Shown in pieces: positions 1 to 10,519 of a stretch of 64,000 bases of DNA. How positions within the stretch are numbered: position 1 is the stretch's first letter; each line of letters opens with the position of its first letter. The notes under the pieces were generated by a model. The model did not search any database, was not told where the DNA came from, and was given only the letters and a program-made list of their open reading frames with translations. Source of the stretch: Microvirga sp. Mcv34 (lineage in GTDB: Bacteria; Pseudomonadota; Alphaproteobacteria; Rhizobiales; Beijerinckiaceae); contig NZ_JALJRK010000009.1 in the NCBI RefSeq assembly GCF_024519725.1, positions 1 to 64,000 on the forward strand, given 5' to 3'. The position numbers and the translations under genes are program-made.

Positions 1-2183
<2,183 letters not shown>

Positions 2184-2209
2184 GCGGATCGCTTATCCTA
2201 ATAAAGACA

Positions 2210-2239
2210 ATGGCCGGGCGTGAAGCCCGGCCATATTTT
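2210..2239 (+). terminator. Rho-independent terminator after clpB
   Basis: A perfect 10-bp GC-rich stem (2210-2219 with 2225-2234) around a 5-base loop is followed by ATTTTC. It sits 26 bases after the clpB stop and just before the convergent tyrC stop, so it may serve both strands, although the T-tract is better on the plus strand. Confidence 0.8.
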
Positions 2240-2245
2240 CGCGTG

Positions 2246-3196
2246 CTACGCCTTGTCCTCGCGCCGCCGGCCGAAATCGGGCTCCGGGGTTTCCTGGCCC
2301 GACGAGATGATGCCGCGGCGGATCGCGCGGGTGCGGGTGAAGAGGTCGAAGAGCTTGTCGCCCTCACCCCAGCGGATCGCGCGGGCGAGAAGCGCGATGT
2401 CCTCGTTGAGGCGGCCCAGCATTTCGAGCACGGCTTCCCGGTTGTGCAGGAACACGTCGCGCCACATGGTCGGGTCTGAGGCCGCGATGCGGGTGAAGTC
2501 GCGGAAGCCGCCGGCGGAGAACTTGATCACCTCTCCTTGCGTGACGGTCTCCAGATCCGCCGCCGTGCCGACGATGTTGTAGGCGATCAGGTGCGGCACG
2601 TGGCTGGTGATGGCGAGCACCAAGTCATGATGCTGCGCGCTCATCACCTCGACATTGGAGCCCATCGCCTCCCAGAAGGCGCGCACGCGCGCGACGGCGG
2701 CCTCGTCTGTGCCGTCCGGCGGCGTGAGGATGCACCAGCGATTGTGGAAGAGCGTCGCGAAGCCGGCGTCCGGGCCCGAATGCTCCGTGCCCGCCACAGG
2801 ATGGGCCGGGACGAACGACACACCTTCGGGCAGATGCGGCTGCACCTGCGCGATGACGGACGCCTTCACCGAACCCACATCCGACACGATGCAGCCTGGC
2901 TTGAGGCTCGCCCGCATGGCCTCGGCCACCGTGCCGCAGACGCCGACCGGCACACAGAGGATCACGAGGTCCGCATCCGTGACGCCCGCGGCCACGTCAG
3001 AGGTCGCCTCCTCGGCGATCCCGAGCTCCCGCACCCGTTCCACCACGGCCTCGCTCGCGTCGATGGCCACGATGGTACGCGCGAGGTTGAGATGGCGCGC
3101 CGCGCGGGCGATGGACGAGCCGATCAGCCCGAGGCCGACGAGGGCGACGCGCTCGAAGAGCGGCGTGTCGCGCGGAGGACCGAGACGCTCAGGCAT
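2246..3196 (-). CDS. tyrC: Prephenate/arogenate dehydrogenase family protein
   Basis: NAD(P)-dependent oxidative decarboxylation of prephenate (or arogenate), the committed step to tyrosine. The 316-residue protein opens with a Rossmann dinucleotide motif GLGLIGSS (residues 21-28) and shows the family segment [15 protein letters not shown] followed by the all-helical dimerisation domain with the [15 protein letters not shown] signature. The ATG at 3196 has a G-rich stretch upstream; a TTG at 3208 would add four residues and is less likely. The start overlaps the last 8 bases of the upstream aminotransferase, which implies translational coupling. Chorismate mutase, aminotransferase and this enzyme together form a short Phe/Tyr unit. 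Substrate choice (prephenate or arogenate) cannot be read from sequence alone. Confidence 0.92.
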   Translation of the reverse strand: MPERLGPPRDTPLFERVALVGLGLIGSSIARAARHLNLARTIVAIDASEAVVERVRELGIAEEATSDVAAGVTDADLVILCVPVGVCGTVAEAMRASLKPGCIVSDVGSVKASVIAQVQPHLPEGVSFVPAHPVAGTEHSGPDAGFATLFHNRWCILTPPDGTDEAAVARVRAFWEAMGSNVEVMSAQHHDLVLAITSHVPHLIAYNIVGTAADLETVTQGEVIKFSAGGFRDFTRIAASDPTMWRDVFLHNREAVLEMLGRLNEDIALLARAIRWGEGDKLFDLFTRTRAIRRGIISSGQETPEPDFGRRREDKA

Positions 3197-4289
3197 GGTG
3201 CCCCCCAAGGAAATCGCGCAACGCCGCCACTACGAGACTGTTCGCCTCCTCGTCGCCCACGGTCAGGCGAAGCGCATCCGGAAGACCGTAGGCGTCGATC
3301 CGGCGCAGGATCAGGCCACGACCGGACAGGAACGCATCGGCGTCCTGCGCGGTCCGGCCGGCTTCCTTCGGGAAATGGACCAGCAGGAAGTTGCCGACGC
3401 TCGGCGTGACTTTCAGGCCCAGGGCCTCGATCTCGCGGGTGAGCCAGGCGAGCCAGCGCTCGTTGTGCTCGATGGCTTTCGCCAGATGGGCCTCGTCCTG
3501 GATCGCCGCGATGCCGGCCGCCATGGCCGGGCCGCTCACGTTGAACGGACCGCGGATGCGGTTGACCGCGTCGGCGATGTGGGCGGGCGCCACCATCCAG
3601 CCGAGGCGCAGGTTGGCGAGGCCGTAGATCTTCGAGAAGGTGCGGGTCATCACCACGTTCTCCGACGTGGCGACGAGCTCGAGGCCCGACTCGTAATCGT
3701 TGCGGCGGACATATTCCGCATAGGCCGCGTCGAGCACCAGCACCACATGGGACGGCAGCCCCGCATGCAGGCGCTTCACCTCGTCGAAGGGAATGTAGGT
3801 GCCGGTCGGGTTGTTGGGATTGGCCAGGAAGACGATCTTGGTCTTCTCCGTCACCCGGCTCAGGATCGCGTCCACATCCGTGCGCAGGTCCTTTTCCGGC
3901 GCCACCACGGGCGTGCCGCCCGCCGCCATGATCGCGATGCGGTAGACCAGGAACCCGTGCTCGGTGAAGATCCCCTCGTCGCCCGGGCCCACATAGGCAT
4001 GGGTGATCAGCGCGAGCAGCTCGTCCGAGCCCGCCCCGCAGATGATCCGGCTCGGATCGAGGCCGTATCTCGCCCCGATCGCCTCGCGCAGCTTGGTCGC
4101 CGCGCCGTCCGGATAAAGCTCGAGATGATCGAAGGACCGGAACGCCTCCATGGCCTTCGGCGAGGGGCCGAGAGGCGTCTCGTTCGAGGAGAGCTTATGG
4201 ACCTTGGCAACCCCTGCGGCCTTGCTCTTGCCGGGCACATAGGCGTCGATCTGCATCACGCCGGGACGGGGCTGGGGACGGGTGGACAT
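3189..4289 (-). CDS. hisC: HisC-type PLP aminotransferase (histidinol-phosphate/aromatic)
   Basis: Class I/II PLP aminotransferase of the HisC family, 366 residues. Visible are the N-terminal [11 protein letters not shown] segment, the cofactor-binding NPNNPTGT motif, the conserved Asp of VLDAAYAEY and the Schiff-base lysine in TFSKIYGL (about residue 220). The family converts imidazole acetol-phosphate to histidinol phosphate, and many members also transaminate phenylpyruvate, 4-hydroxyphenylpyruvate or prephenate. Its position between chorismate mutase and prephenate dehydrogenase, overlapping the latter by 8 bases, suggests the aromatic role (inference). ATG at 4289 is preferred over GTG at 4295 because an AGGA box lies 7 bases before the ATG. 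Another hisC for histidine synthesis may exist outside the window. Confidence 0.9.
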   Translation of the reverse strand: MSTRPQPRPGVMQIDAYVPGKSKAAGVAKVHKLSSNETPLGPSPKAMEAFRSFDHLELYPDGAATKLREAIGARYGLDPSRIICGAGSDELLALITHAYVGPGDEGIFTEHGFLVYRIAIMAAGGTPVVAPEKDLRTDVDAILSRVTEKTKIVFLANPNNPTGTYIPFDEVKRLHAGLPSHVVLVLDAAYAEYVRRNDYESGLELVATSENVVMTRTFSKIYGLANLRLGWMVAPAHIADAVNRIRGPFNVSGPAMAAGIAAIQDEAHLAKAIEHNERWLAWLTREIEALGLKVTPSVGNFLLVHFPKEAGRTAQDADAFLSGRGLILRRIDAYGLPDALRLTVGDEEANSLVVAALRDFLGGHHA

Positions 4290-4341
4290 CTTCACTTCCT
4301 AGCAATCAACTGATGGGAGACGCTCTAGCGCAGCTGCTGAC

Positions 4342-5181
4342 TTATTTCACGTGGAAACGTTCGGCATGGCTGCCGATCTCGGCAAGCTGGGCGAGGCTCG
4401 CGCCCGCCTTGGTGAGGGCCTGGCGCAGCTGCGCGGGCTCGACCGTGCCGGGCACGGCGATGAGCTCGGACAGGCCATTGGTGTCGGCCGCGCTCGCCAC
4501 CACTTCGCCGCCGAGCTGGATCAGGGCCTCGTTGGCACCCCTGTGCCAGCGCTCGAACTGGGCCGCATAGAGCACCACGTCCCGCACGGCCGCGTCGGTC
4601 AGGGGCTTGGAGATGACGAAAATCGGCGTTCCGGCCGGATGGTCCGGCCGCTCGATGAAGGGTAGCCGCGCGATGATCTTCGGGCGGCGCTTGTCGGCCA
4701 GCGTGCGCCACCAGGCACCACTGGTCGCGCCCTGGTCGAGCCGGAAGATGCCGAGATCGCCCCGGGAGGCCGCCACCGCCTCGATCACGGCGGCGGCGCT
4801 CGGATGGGTGATGTAGGGCACCGTGAAGCCGAAATGGAACCGGGCCGAGTCGCGCATGGGCGCATCCCCGCCCGACACGTCCGCATGGACCGAATAGTTG
4901 GACTGGACATAGGTGAAGGTGCCGATGATCACCCGCCAGATGCTTTCCACCGTGTCGAGGGGCAGCAATCCCTGGTGTCGCTCGGCCAGTGCCTTCATCA
5001 TCGAGGCCTCGCGGCCGGGCCGGAAGGCGGAGCTTATCCCCGTCTGAGAGGCCTTCTTGGACGCGATCAGCCGGTCGATGATGGTGCCGCGCTCCATGAG
5101 CAGCCGGTGCATCGCCTCGTCGATCCGGTCGATCTCCTGGCGCAGCTCGGCAAGGGACGGGGCAGGCTTCTCGGCGGACAT
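4342..5181 (-). CDS. Chorismate mutase with C-terminal extension
   Basis: AroQ-class chorismate mutase (chorismate to prephenate), about 279 residues. The first ~90 residues are the helical AroQ fold: LAELRQEIDRIDEAMHRLL, the MERGTIIDRLI helix with a downstream Lys, and an FRPGREASMM segment that resembles the active-site R-x(2)-R/E region. The remaining ~190 residues form a C-terminal domain that I cannot name with confidence. It includes PYITHPSAAAVIEAVAASRGDLGIF and resembles the extended chorismate mutases of rhizobia; a ligand-sensing role is only a guess. The ATG at 5181 is chosen because AAGGA lies 9 bases upstream; an upstream ATG at 5238 has no good ribosome site. First gene of the unit with hisC (52-base gap) and tyrC. 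Confidence 0.87.
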   Translation of the reverse strand: MSAEKPAPSLAELRQEIDRIDEAMHRLLMERGTIIDRLIASKKASQTGISSAFRPGREASMMKALAERHQGLLPLDTVESIWRVIIGTFTYVQSNYSVHADVSGGDAPMRDSARFHFGFTVPYITHPSAAAVIEAVAASRGDLGIFRLDQGATSGAWWRTLADKRRPKIIARLPFIERPDHPAGTPIFVISKPLTDAAVRDVVLYAAQFERWHRGANEALIQLGGEVVASAADTNGLSELIAVPGTVEPAQLRQALTKAGASLAQLAEIGSHAERFHVK

Positions 5182-5267
5182 GGTGCGGGATCCTTCGGTC
5201 GGGCGCTTTTCTTTGACGGTTTTAGACCCCTTTGTCATCCTGGATCGCGGGAGGGACCTCCACTGTC

Positions 5268-5290
5268 GTTACCGGCCTTGTGCCGGTAAC
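5268..5290. repeat. Perfect 9-bp inverted repeat, REP-like intergenic palindrome
   Basis: Arms 5268-5276 and 5282-5290 pair perfectly around a 5-base loop. The flanking sequence (about 5235-5330) has the look of dispersed palindromic repeats common in Methylobacteriaceae and relatives. It lies in the divergent gap between chorismate mutase and metX. No T-tract follows on either strand, so it is not a classical terminator. Confidence 0.55.
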
Positions 5291-5390
5291 CCCTATCTGA
5301 GAAGCGCAGCGCGTCAAGCAAGCGTGATGGCGGGGTAAGCCCGGCCATGATGGAGAGGGAACATCCGCCTTGCTTGAGTCGAGACGTTAT

Positions 5391-5442
5391 GTTCGTTGAC
5401 GCGGCAGCCGCTCCGCAGTACCGATTGTTCGAAAGAACGAAC
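5391..5442 (+). promoter_or_regulatory. Possible structured leader of metX
   Basis: GTTCGTT (5391-5397) is the exact complement of AACGAAC (5436-5442), while GTTC (5427-5430) can pair locally with GAAC (5435-5438) across a GAAA tetraloop. The two pairings share bases and exclude each other, ending 12 bases before the metX start codon. It does not match the SAM-II consensus as I know it. This may be a small regulatory leader or chance. Confidence 0.25.
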
Positions 5443-5453
5443 GTTTCCGCTGA

Positions 5454-6626
5454 ATGATGTCCTTTGCGCCCCTGTCCTCCGAACCGCGAAGCCAGGTCGA
5501 CGACCCTTCGAGCCTCGTGATGCGTTTTGGCGCGGACGAGCCCCTGATGATGGATTCCGGGGTGGCGCTCGCCCCCTGGCAGATCGCCTATCAGACCTAC
5601 GGCACCCTGAACGCGGACAAATCCAACGCAGTGTTGATCTGCCATGCGCTCACCGGCGACCAGCATGTGGCGAACGACAATCCGGTGACGGGAAAGCCCG
5701 GCTGGTGGCTGACCATGGTGGGGCCGGGCCGGCCGGTGGACACGAACCGCTACTTCGTGATCTGCGCCAACGTGATCGGCGGCTGTATGGGCACCACGGG
5801 CCCGGCCTCGATCAACCCGGCCACGGGTGAGCCCTATGCGCTCGACTTCCCGGTCGTCACCATCCGCGACATGGTGCGGGCTCAGGCCGCCCTGATCGAC
5901 AAGCTCGGCATCGAGAGCCTGTTCTGCGTCGTCGGCGGCTCCATGGGCGGCATGCAGGTGCTGCAATGGGCGGTGAGCTATCCAACCCGCGTGTTTTCCG
6001 CCCTGCCCATCGCGGCGGCCGCCCGTCATTCCGCCCAGAACATCGCTTTCCACGAGGTCGGCCGCCAGGCCGTGATGGCCGATCCCAACTGGCGCGGCGG
6101 GCGCTACCTGACCGAGGGCACGCGACCCTCCAAGGGCCTCGCGGTCGCCCGCATGGGCGCGCATATCACCTACCTGTCCGAGATGGCCCTGCACCGGAAG
6201 TTCGGGCGCAACTTCCAGGACCGGAGCGCGCCGACCTTTTCCTTCGACGCGGATTTCCAGATCGAGAGCTACCTGCGCTACCAGGGCATCTCCTTCGTCG
6301 AGCGGTTCGACGCCAATTCCTATCTCTACGTCACCCGGGCGATGGATTATTTCGACATCGCGGCCGAGCATGGCGGCTCGCTGGCCAAGGCCTTCAAGGG
6401 CTCGGCCACGCGCTTCTGCGTGATCTCCTTCACGTCCGACTGGCTCTTCCCCACCTCCGACTCGCGGGCCATCGTTCACGCGCTCAACGCGGCGGCGGCC
6501 TCCGTCGGCTTCGTCGAGGTGGAGAGCGACAAGGGGCACGACGCCTTCCTGCTCGAGGAGCCCGAAATGTTCGCGGCCGCCCGCGGCTTCATCGACGCGG
6601 CCGCCCGGGTGCGGGGCATCGCATGA
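5454..6626 (+). CDS. metX: Homoserine O-acetyltransferase (MetX)
   Basis: Activates homoserine with acetyl-CoA (some relatives use succinyl-CoA) for methionine synthesis by direct sulfhydrylation. The 390-residue alpha/beta-hydrolase-fold protein has the [11 protein letters not shown] segment, the nucleophile elbow GGSMGGMQ with catalytic Ser, and a C-terminal Asp/His pair in [14 protein letters not shown] and [10 protein letters not shown]. Length and motifs match the MetX family. Two ATGs occur in tandem (5454 and 5457); either may be used. The stop overlaps the metW start as ATGA, so the two are translated together, the usual alphaproteobacterial arrangement. Confidence 0.95.
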   Translation: MMSFAPLSSEPRSQVDDPSSLVMRFGADEPLMMDSGVALAPWQIAYQTYGTLNADKSNAVLICHALTGDQHVANDNPVTGKPGWWLTMVGPGRPVDTNRYFVICANVIGGCMGTTGPASINPATGEPYALDFPVVTIRDMVRAQAALIDKLGIESLFCVVGGSMGGMQVLQWAVSYPTRVFSALPIAAAARHSAQNIAFHEVGRQAVMADPNWRGGRYLTEGTRPSKGLAVARMGAHITYLSEMALHRKFGRNFQDRSAPTFSFDADFQIESYLRYQGISFVERFDANSYLYVTRAMDYFDIAAEHGGSLAKAFKGSATRFCVISFTSDWLFPTSDSRAIVHALNAAAASVGFVEVESDKGHDAFLLEEPEMFAAARGFIDAAARVRGIA

Positions 6627-7267
6627 ACCTGCCCGCCACCCTGCCCCTGACCGACAGCGAGACGGGCCACCGCCTCGACTTCCTGCTCGTGGCCGACATG
6701 GTCGAACCGGGCGCCCGCGTGCTCGACATCGGCTGCGGCGACGGCTCGCTCCTGGCTATCCTGCGCGACCGCAGGCAAGTCGATGGGCGCGGCATCGAGA
6801 TTTCCCGCGAGGGCGTGAGCGCGTGCCTCGCCAAGGGCCTGCCGGTCATCCAGGGCGACGCGGACACGGACCTGGCCGATTATCCCGACGACGCCTTCGA
6901 CTACGTGATCCTCTCGCAGACGATCCAGGCGACGCGCCAGCCCAAGGTCGTGCTGGAGCATCTCCTGCGCATCGGACGCCGGGCCATCGTATCCTTTCCC
7001 AATTTCGGCCATTGGCGCGTGCGCTTCGACCTCGGTTTCCGCGGCCGGATGCCCATGACCGAGAACCTGCCCTATTCCTGGTACGACACGCCGAACATCC
7101 ATTTCTGCACCATCCGGGACTTCGTGGAGTTGTGCCGCGAGGTCGGCGCCCAGATGGAAAAGGCCGTCGCGCTCAATGCCGGCGGCCAGCCTATGCGCGT
7201 CACCCTGCCCTGGTGGGTGTGGAACCTGCTCGGCGACCAGGGCGTGTTCCTGCTGAAGCGGCGGTAA
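6623..7267 (+). CDS. metW: Methionine biosynthesis protein MetW
   Basis: Small methyltransferase-fold protein of 214 residues that partners MetX; in other proteobacteria MetX activity depends on MetW. The SAM-type glycine motif is [12 protein letters not shown], followed by the family-typical GRGIEIS segment, the core [15 protein letters not shown] and the NFGHWRVRF stretch. The start overlaps the metX stop by 4 bases (ATGA). It may also be described as a class I SAM methyltransferase, but no methyl acceptor is known for MetW. Confidence 0.95.
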   Translation: MNLPATLPLTDSETGHRLDFLLVADMVEPGARVLDIGCGDGSLLAILRDRRQVDGRGIEISREGVSACLAKGLPVIQGDADTDLADYPDDAFDYVILSQTIQATRQPKVVLEHLLRIGRRAIVSFPNFGHWRVRFDLGFRGRMPMTENLPYSWYDTPNIHFCTIRDFVELCREVGAQMEKAVALNAGGQPMRVTLPWWVWNLLGDQGVFLLKRR

Positions 7268-7281
7268 ATCAACGCATCGAC

Positions 7282-7317
7282 GTCATTCCGGGCTCCGCTA
7301 CGCGGCCCCGGAATGAC
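7282..7317. repeat. Palindromic intergenic repeat between metW and xerD
   Basis: A 10-bp outer stem (7282-7291 with 7308-7317) encloses an inner CCGC/GCGG hairpin (7295-7298 with 7302-7305). The outer arms spell GTCATTCCGG and its complement, a very common REP-like core in Hyphomicrobiales. It sits between convergent genes 15 bases after metW and 12 before the xerD stop, so it may also slow transcription from both sides. Confidence 0.7.
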
Positions 7318-7329
7318 AGTGGGAGAACC

Positions 7330-8262
7330 CTACCCCTCCCCCTCGGCCAGCGGGTGCAGGTCGCGCACCATGCTCTTCAGGCGCTCGTCGAGCACGTGGG
7401 TGTAGATCTGGGTCGTCGAGATGTCGGAATGGCCCAGCAGCTCCTGCACGATGCGCAGGTCGGCACCGTTCTGGAGCAGGTGGCTGGCGAAGGCGTGGCG
7501 GAGCACGTGGGGACTGACCTTGTCGGCCCGCAGCCCCGCCGCCCCGGCCAGAGCCTTCAGATCGCGGGCGAAGGCTTGGCGGGTGAGATGGCCGCTCTCG
7601 CTGTCGGCCGGGAACAGCCAGGGGCCCACGGGCTTCTTCTGCTCCTCCAGCAGGGCCAGGTAGGCGCGCGCCGCGTCCCGGGCCGCGTCCGTGAGGGGGA
7701 CGAGCCGCTCCTTCGCGCCCTTGCCGCGCACCACGAGGAAGCGATCCCGGGTCCTGGCGGCGCTGCTCGGCAGGGCGATGAGCTCGGAGACGCGCAGGCC
7801 CGTGGCGTAGAGCAGCTCCAGCAGGCAGGCCATGCGGGCGGCCCGCAGGCGCTCCGGGGGCGTGGCCTCCGGGTGCTGGGCGCCCTCATAGGCCACCTGC
7901 AGCAGGCGGTCGACCTCGGCCACGGAGAGAACCTTCGGAAGCACCCTGCCCCGCTTCGGCGCCGAGACGGCGGCCGTCGGGTCGGCCGGGGCATAGCCTT
8001 CCACGTAGAGGAACTTGTGGAACTGGCGCACCGCCGAGAGGCGACGGGCCGCCGAGGAGGCCTTCAGGCCCCGCTCCTCGAGGCTCGCCATGAAGCCCCG
8101 GATCGCGGCCGATGTCGCATGATCGGGCTGGCCACCTGTTTCCTTTAGGTAAGAGAGATAATCGTCGAGGTCGCGCCGATAGGCATCGAGCGTGTTCTTG
8201 GAGGCGCCGCGCTCGGCGGCGAGCATGTCGAGGAACAGGCTGGCGTGGCGCGCGCCGCTCAT
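7330..8262 (-). CDS. xerD: Site-specific tyrosine recombinase XerD
   Basis: Housekeeping tyrosine recombinase of about 310 residues that resolves chromosome dimers at dif together with XerC and the FtsK translocase. The N-terminal SAM-like core-binding domain (LFLDMLAAERGASKNTLDAYRRDL) is followed by the catalytic domain with the Arg of ATGLRVSELIAL, the HxxR box HVLRHAFASHLL, and the LLGHSDISTTQIYTHV segment carrying His/Trp and the nucleophilic Tyr. Full length and lack of other mobile genes argue against a phage integrase. The ATG at 8262 overlaps the stop of the upstream small membrane gene (ATGA). Lies divergent to aroK, a known conserved arrangement in Rhizobiales. Confidence 0.92.
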   Translation of the reverse strand: MSGARHASLFLDMLAAERGASKNTLDAYRRDLDDYLSYLKETGGQPDHATSAAIRGFMASLEERGLKASSAARRLSAVRQFHKFLYVEGYAPADPTAAVSAPKRGRVLPKVLSVAEVDRLLQVAYEGAQHPEATPPERLRAARMACLLELLYATGLRVSELIALPSSAARTRDRFLVVRGKGAKERLVPLTDAARDAARAYLALLEEQKKPVGPWLFPADSESGHLTRQAFARDLKALAGAAGLRADKVSPHVLRHAFASHLLQNGADLRIVQELLGHSDISTTQIYTHVLDERLKSMVRDLHPLAEGEG

Positions 8263-8408
8263 GAGGACGAGGGCGTCTTGCTGGTCTGCACCGGAACCGA
8301 GATCTCGCGCGGATCGGGCTGGACAAAGGTCGCCAGGGCGATCATGGCGGCAAAACCAAGCCCGGCAAGGACGGCGACGACGAAGAGAAATCGGAACAGC
8401 GTGGGCAA
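8259..8408 (-). CDS. Small single-pass membrane protein upstream of xerD
   Basis: A 49-residue reading frame beginning at a TTG (8408) with AGAGG 5 bases upstream and ending in an ATGA overlap with xerD. One hydrophobic helix spans about residues 4-27 (LFRFLFVVAVLAGLGFAAMI within it), followed by a short polar tail with PDPREISVPV. The same kind of small protein, with the LFRFLFV start and a PREI/PREM segment, sits between xerD and aroK in many Rhizobiales as I remember them. A longer frame back to 8561 lacks a ribosome site and its extra N-terminus looks non-coding. Function unknown; tight coupling to xerD is the only clue. Confidence 0.65.
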   Translation of the reverse strand: MPTLFRFLFVVAVLAGLGFAAMIALATFVQPDPREISVPVQTSKTPSSS

Positions 8409-8723
8409 GTGAGCCTCTTGAATCGTTGGGTCGCTGGGGCATCGATCCCAGGAGCGAATTCGAACTCCCGGGTGGATCCGATGCTCCACTCCTTGAACAG
8501 CGCACCGTTCAGACGGGGAACCCGGGCCACGTTTAAGGGGCGTGGCCCTTCTGGTCCGCACGATGCGCTACAACCATGCCAGGACCGGGAAGGCAAGTCC
8601 TTGACTTCGGTTAAGTTTGCCGGGGAAAACGGAATAACGCCCTTGTGACAGCGCGCCGCGCCCGAGCCAGTCGGGCAATGAGCTCCGGATAGCTCCCAAA
8701 AGTGCATTCCACTTTTTGGTCCG
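8409..8723. other. Divergent intergenic region xerD operon / aroK
   Basis: About 315 bases with no convincing gene on either strand. It holds two pieces of the dispersed palindromic repeat described below (about 8545-8570 and 8698-8731). A TTGACT at 8601-8606 on the plus strand resembles a -35 box but no good -10 follows at 16-18 bases, so no promoter is claimed. Confidence 0.6.
8545..8570. repeat. Dispersed palindromic repeat, partial copy A
   Basis: Half-copy ending in TCCGCACGATGCGCTA (8555-8570), a 16-base string repeated exactly near 48293-48308. Belongs to the family of elements with a GATGC-type end seen five times in this window. Confidence 0.55.
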
Positions 8724-8731
8724 ATGCTCTA
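8698..8731. repeat. Dispersed palindromic repeat, copy B, upstream of aroK
   Basis: AAAAGTG (8698-8704) pairs imperfectly with CACTTTTTGG (8710-8719) and is followed by CCGATGCTCTA, the common end of this repeat family. The ATG at 8724, which could be read as the aroK start, lies inside the repeat. Confidence 0.6.
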
Positions 8732-8741
8732 CGACATTCAC

Positions 8742-9374
8742 ATGAACACTATCAGCCGCTTCAATTCGCTCGATGAAGTCGGCGGGCAAAACCAGGCAAG
8801 CCAGCGCGGCCACCCCGTGACCCGCCAGCTCGGCACGCGATCGATTGTGCTCGTCGGGCTCATGGGCGCCGGGAAGAGCACCGTGGGCCGCAGGCTCGCG
8901 CAGGCGCTCAAGCTGCCTTTCCGTGACGCCGATCACGAGATCGAGGCCGCGGCCGGCATGACCATCCCCGAGATCTTCGCCATCCACGGGGAGGAGCATT
9001 TCCGCGACGGCGAGCGCCGCGTGATCGCCCGCCTGCTGCAGGACGGCCCGATCGTGCTCGCCACCGGGGGCGGGGCCTTCATGAACGAGGAGACCCGCCA
9101 GCGGATCGCCGAGCACGGCATCTCGGTCTGGCTCAAGGCTGATCTCGACATCCTCATGCGCCGCGTCCGCAAGCGGGCGACCCGACCGCTGCTGCAGAAC
9201 CCGGACCCGGAGGGCACCATGCGCCGCCTGATGGAGCTGCGCTACCCGGTCTATGCCACGGCGGACATCACCATCGATTCCCACGAGGCGCCGCACGACC
9301 GGGTGGTCGCCGATGCCGTTAAGGCGCTCGCCGAGTGGCTCGCCCGCGAAAAACAAGGGAACGCCATACCATGA
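8742..9374 (+). CDS. aroK: Shikimate kinase
   Basis: Phosphorylates shikimate at the 3-hydroxyl with ATP, fifth step of the shikimate pathway. P-loop GLMGAGKST, the shikimate-binding DADHEIE segment, the conserved GGGAF motif and the lid arginines (RVRKRATRPLL) are all present. The start is uncertain: ATG 8724 falls in a dispersed repeat, ATG 8742 is the next, and GTG 8817 (giving about 185 residues, close to typical AroK length) is possible; none has a strong ribosome site. The stop overlaps the aroB start (ATGA), and aroB in turn overlaps the next gene, forming a coupled three-gene unit. Confidence 0.95.
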   Translation: MNTISRFNSLDEVGGQNQASQRGHPVTRQLGTRSIVLVGLMGAGKSTVGRRLAQALKLPFRDADHEIEAAAGMTIPEIFAIHGEEHFRDGERRVIARLLQDGPIVLATGGGAFMNEETRQRIAEHGISVWLKADLDILMRRVRKRATRPLLQNPDPEGTMRRLMELRYPVYATADITIDSHEAPHDRVVADAVKALAEWLAREKQGNAIP

Positions 9375-10519
9375 CGCGCCTTGCCGCCCATCCGGAGGGC
9401 GCCTCCTTCATCACGGTTCCGGTTCCGCTCGGCGACAGGGCCTACGAAATCCTGGTCGGGCGCGGCCTGATCGAGACGGCCGGGGCGCGGATCGCGGCTC
9501 TTGGCGCCCGCGCGGCCGCCATCGTGACGGACGAGCACGTGGGGCCACTCTATGCCGGGGCTCTCGCGAGCGCCCTGGAGGCCCAGGGCCTGCGCGCCTC
9601 GGTGGTCACGCTGCCTCCCGGCGAGGCCACCAAGTCCTATGCCAGCCTGGAACGGGTCTGCGACGCGGTGCTGGCGGCCAGGATCGAGCGCGGGGACCTC
9701 GTGGTGGCGCTCGGCGGCGGCGTGATCGGGGACCTGGCGGGCTTCGCGGCCGCCGTGGTGCGCCGGGGCGTGCGCTTCGTCCAGGTGCCGACCACCCTGC
9801 TCTCCCAGGTCGATTCCTCCGTCGGCGGCAAGACCGGCATCAATTCCCGCCACGGCAAGAACCTCGTCGGCGCTTTCCACCAGCCGAGCCTGGTCCTGGC
9901 CGACACGGCCCTCCTCGACACCCTGCCGGTCCGCGAGATGCGCGCCGGATACGCCGAGGTGGCGAAATACGGGCTCATCGACGACGAGCGCTTCTTTGCG
10001 TGGTGCGAGGACAACTGGCGGGGCGTCTTCGCCGGCGGTCCCGAGCGTGACGAGGCCGTGGCGCAGAGCTGTCGGGCCAAGGCCGCCGTGGTGGTGCGTG
10101 ACGAGCACGAGAACGGCGACCGGGCCCTGCTCAATCTCGGCCATACCTTCGGCCATGCCCTCGAGCGGATCACAGCTTACGATTCCGCCCGCCTCGTCCA
10201 TGGCGAGGGCGTCGCCATCGGACTGTGCCTCGCCTTCCGCTTCTCCGCCGCGCTCGGCCTGTGCCCGCCGGCGGATGCCGAGCGCGTGGAGGCGCACCTG
10301 TCGGCCGCTGGACTTCCGACGCGCCTCGCCCATGTTCCCGGAGGCTGCGGCACGGTCGACGAGCTTCTCGACGCCATGGCCCAGGACAAGAAGGTGAAGG
10401 GCGGCGCCCTGACCTTCATCCTGGCCCGGGGCATCGGGCAGAGCTTCATCGCTCCCGGCATCGAGGCCGACAAGGTCCGCAGTTTCCTGGACAGCGAACT
10501 CGACCCGTCACGCTCATGA
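9371..10519 (+). CDS. aroB: 3-dehydroquinate synthase
   Basis: NAD- and metal-dependent cyclisation of DAHP to 3-dehydroquinate, second step of the shikimate pathway. The 382-residue protein has the substrate/NAD region GEATKSYASLERVCD, the glycine-rich GGGVIGDLAGFAAAVVRRG, the TTLLSQVDSSVGGKTGIN block and the metal ligands in GHTFGHALE. Length fits AroB. Start overlaps aroK by 4 bases, stop overlaps the CNNM gene by 4 bases. The pairing with shikimate kinase is the classical bacterial aroKB arrangement. Confidence 0.97.
   Translation: MTRLAAHPEGASFITVPVPLGDRAYEILVGRGLIETAGARIAALGARAAAIVTDEHVGPLYAGALASALEAQGLRASVVTLPPGEATKSYASLERVCDAVLAARIERGDLVVALGGGVIGDLAGFAAAVVRRGVRFVQVPTTLLSQVDSSVGGKTGINSRHGKNLVGAFHQPSLVLADTALLDTLPVREMRAGYAEVAKYGLIDDERFFAWCEDNWRGVFAGGPERDEAVAQSCRAKAAVVVRDEHENGDRALLNLGHTFGHALERITAYDSARLVHGEGVAIGLCLAFRFSAALGLCPPADAERVEAHLSAAGLPTRLAHVPGGCGTVDELLDAMAQDKKVKGGALTFILARGIGQSFIAPGIEADKVRSFLDSELDPSRS

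Noticed and set aside
5341-5453. SAM-II riboswitch upstream of metX
   Set aside because: The conserved SAM-II core strings as I know them are absent; only unrelated hairpins are seen.
7330-8262. Tyrosine recombinase as phage integrase
   Set aside because: Length, motifs and neighbours fit housekeeping XerD; there is no attachment site, phage gene or adjacent tRNA.
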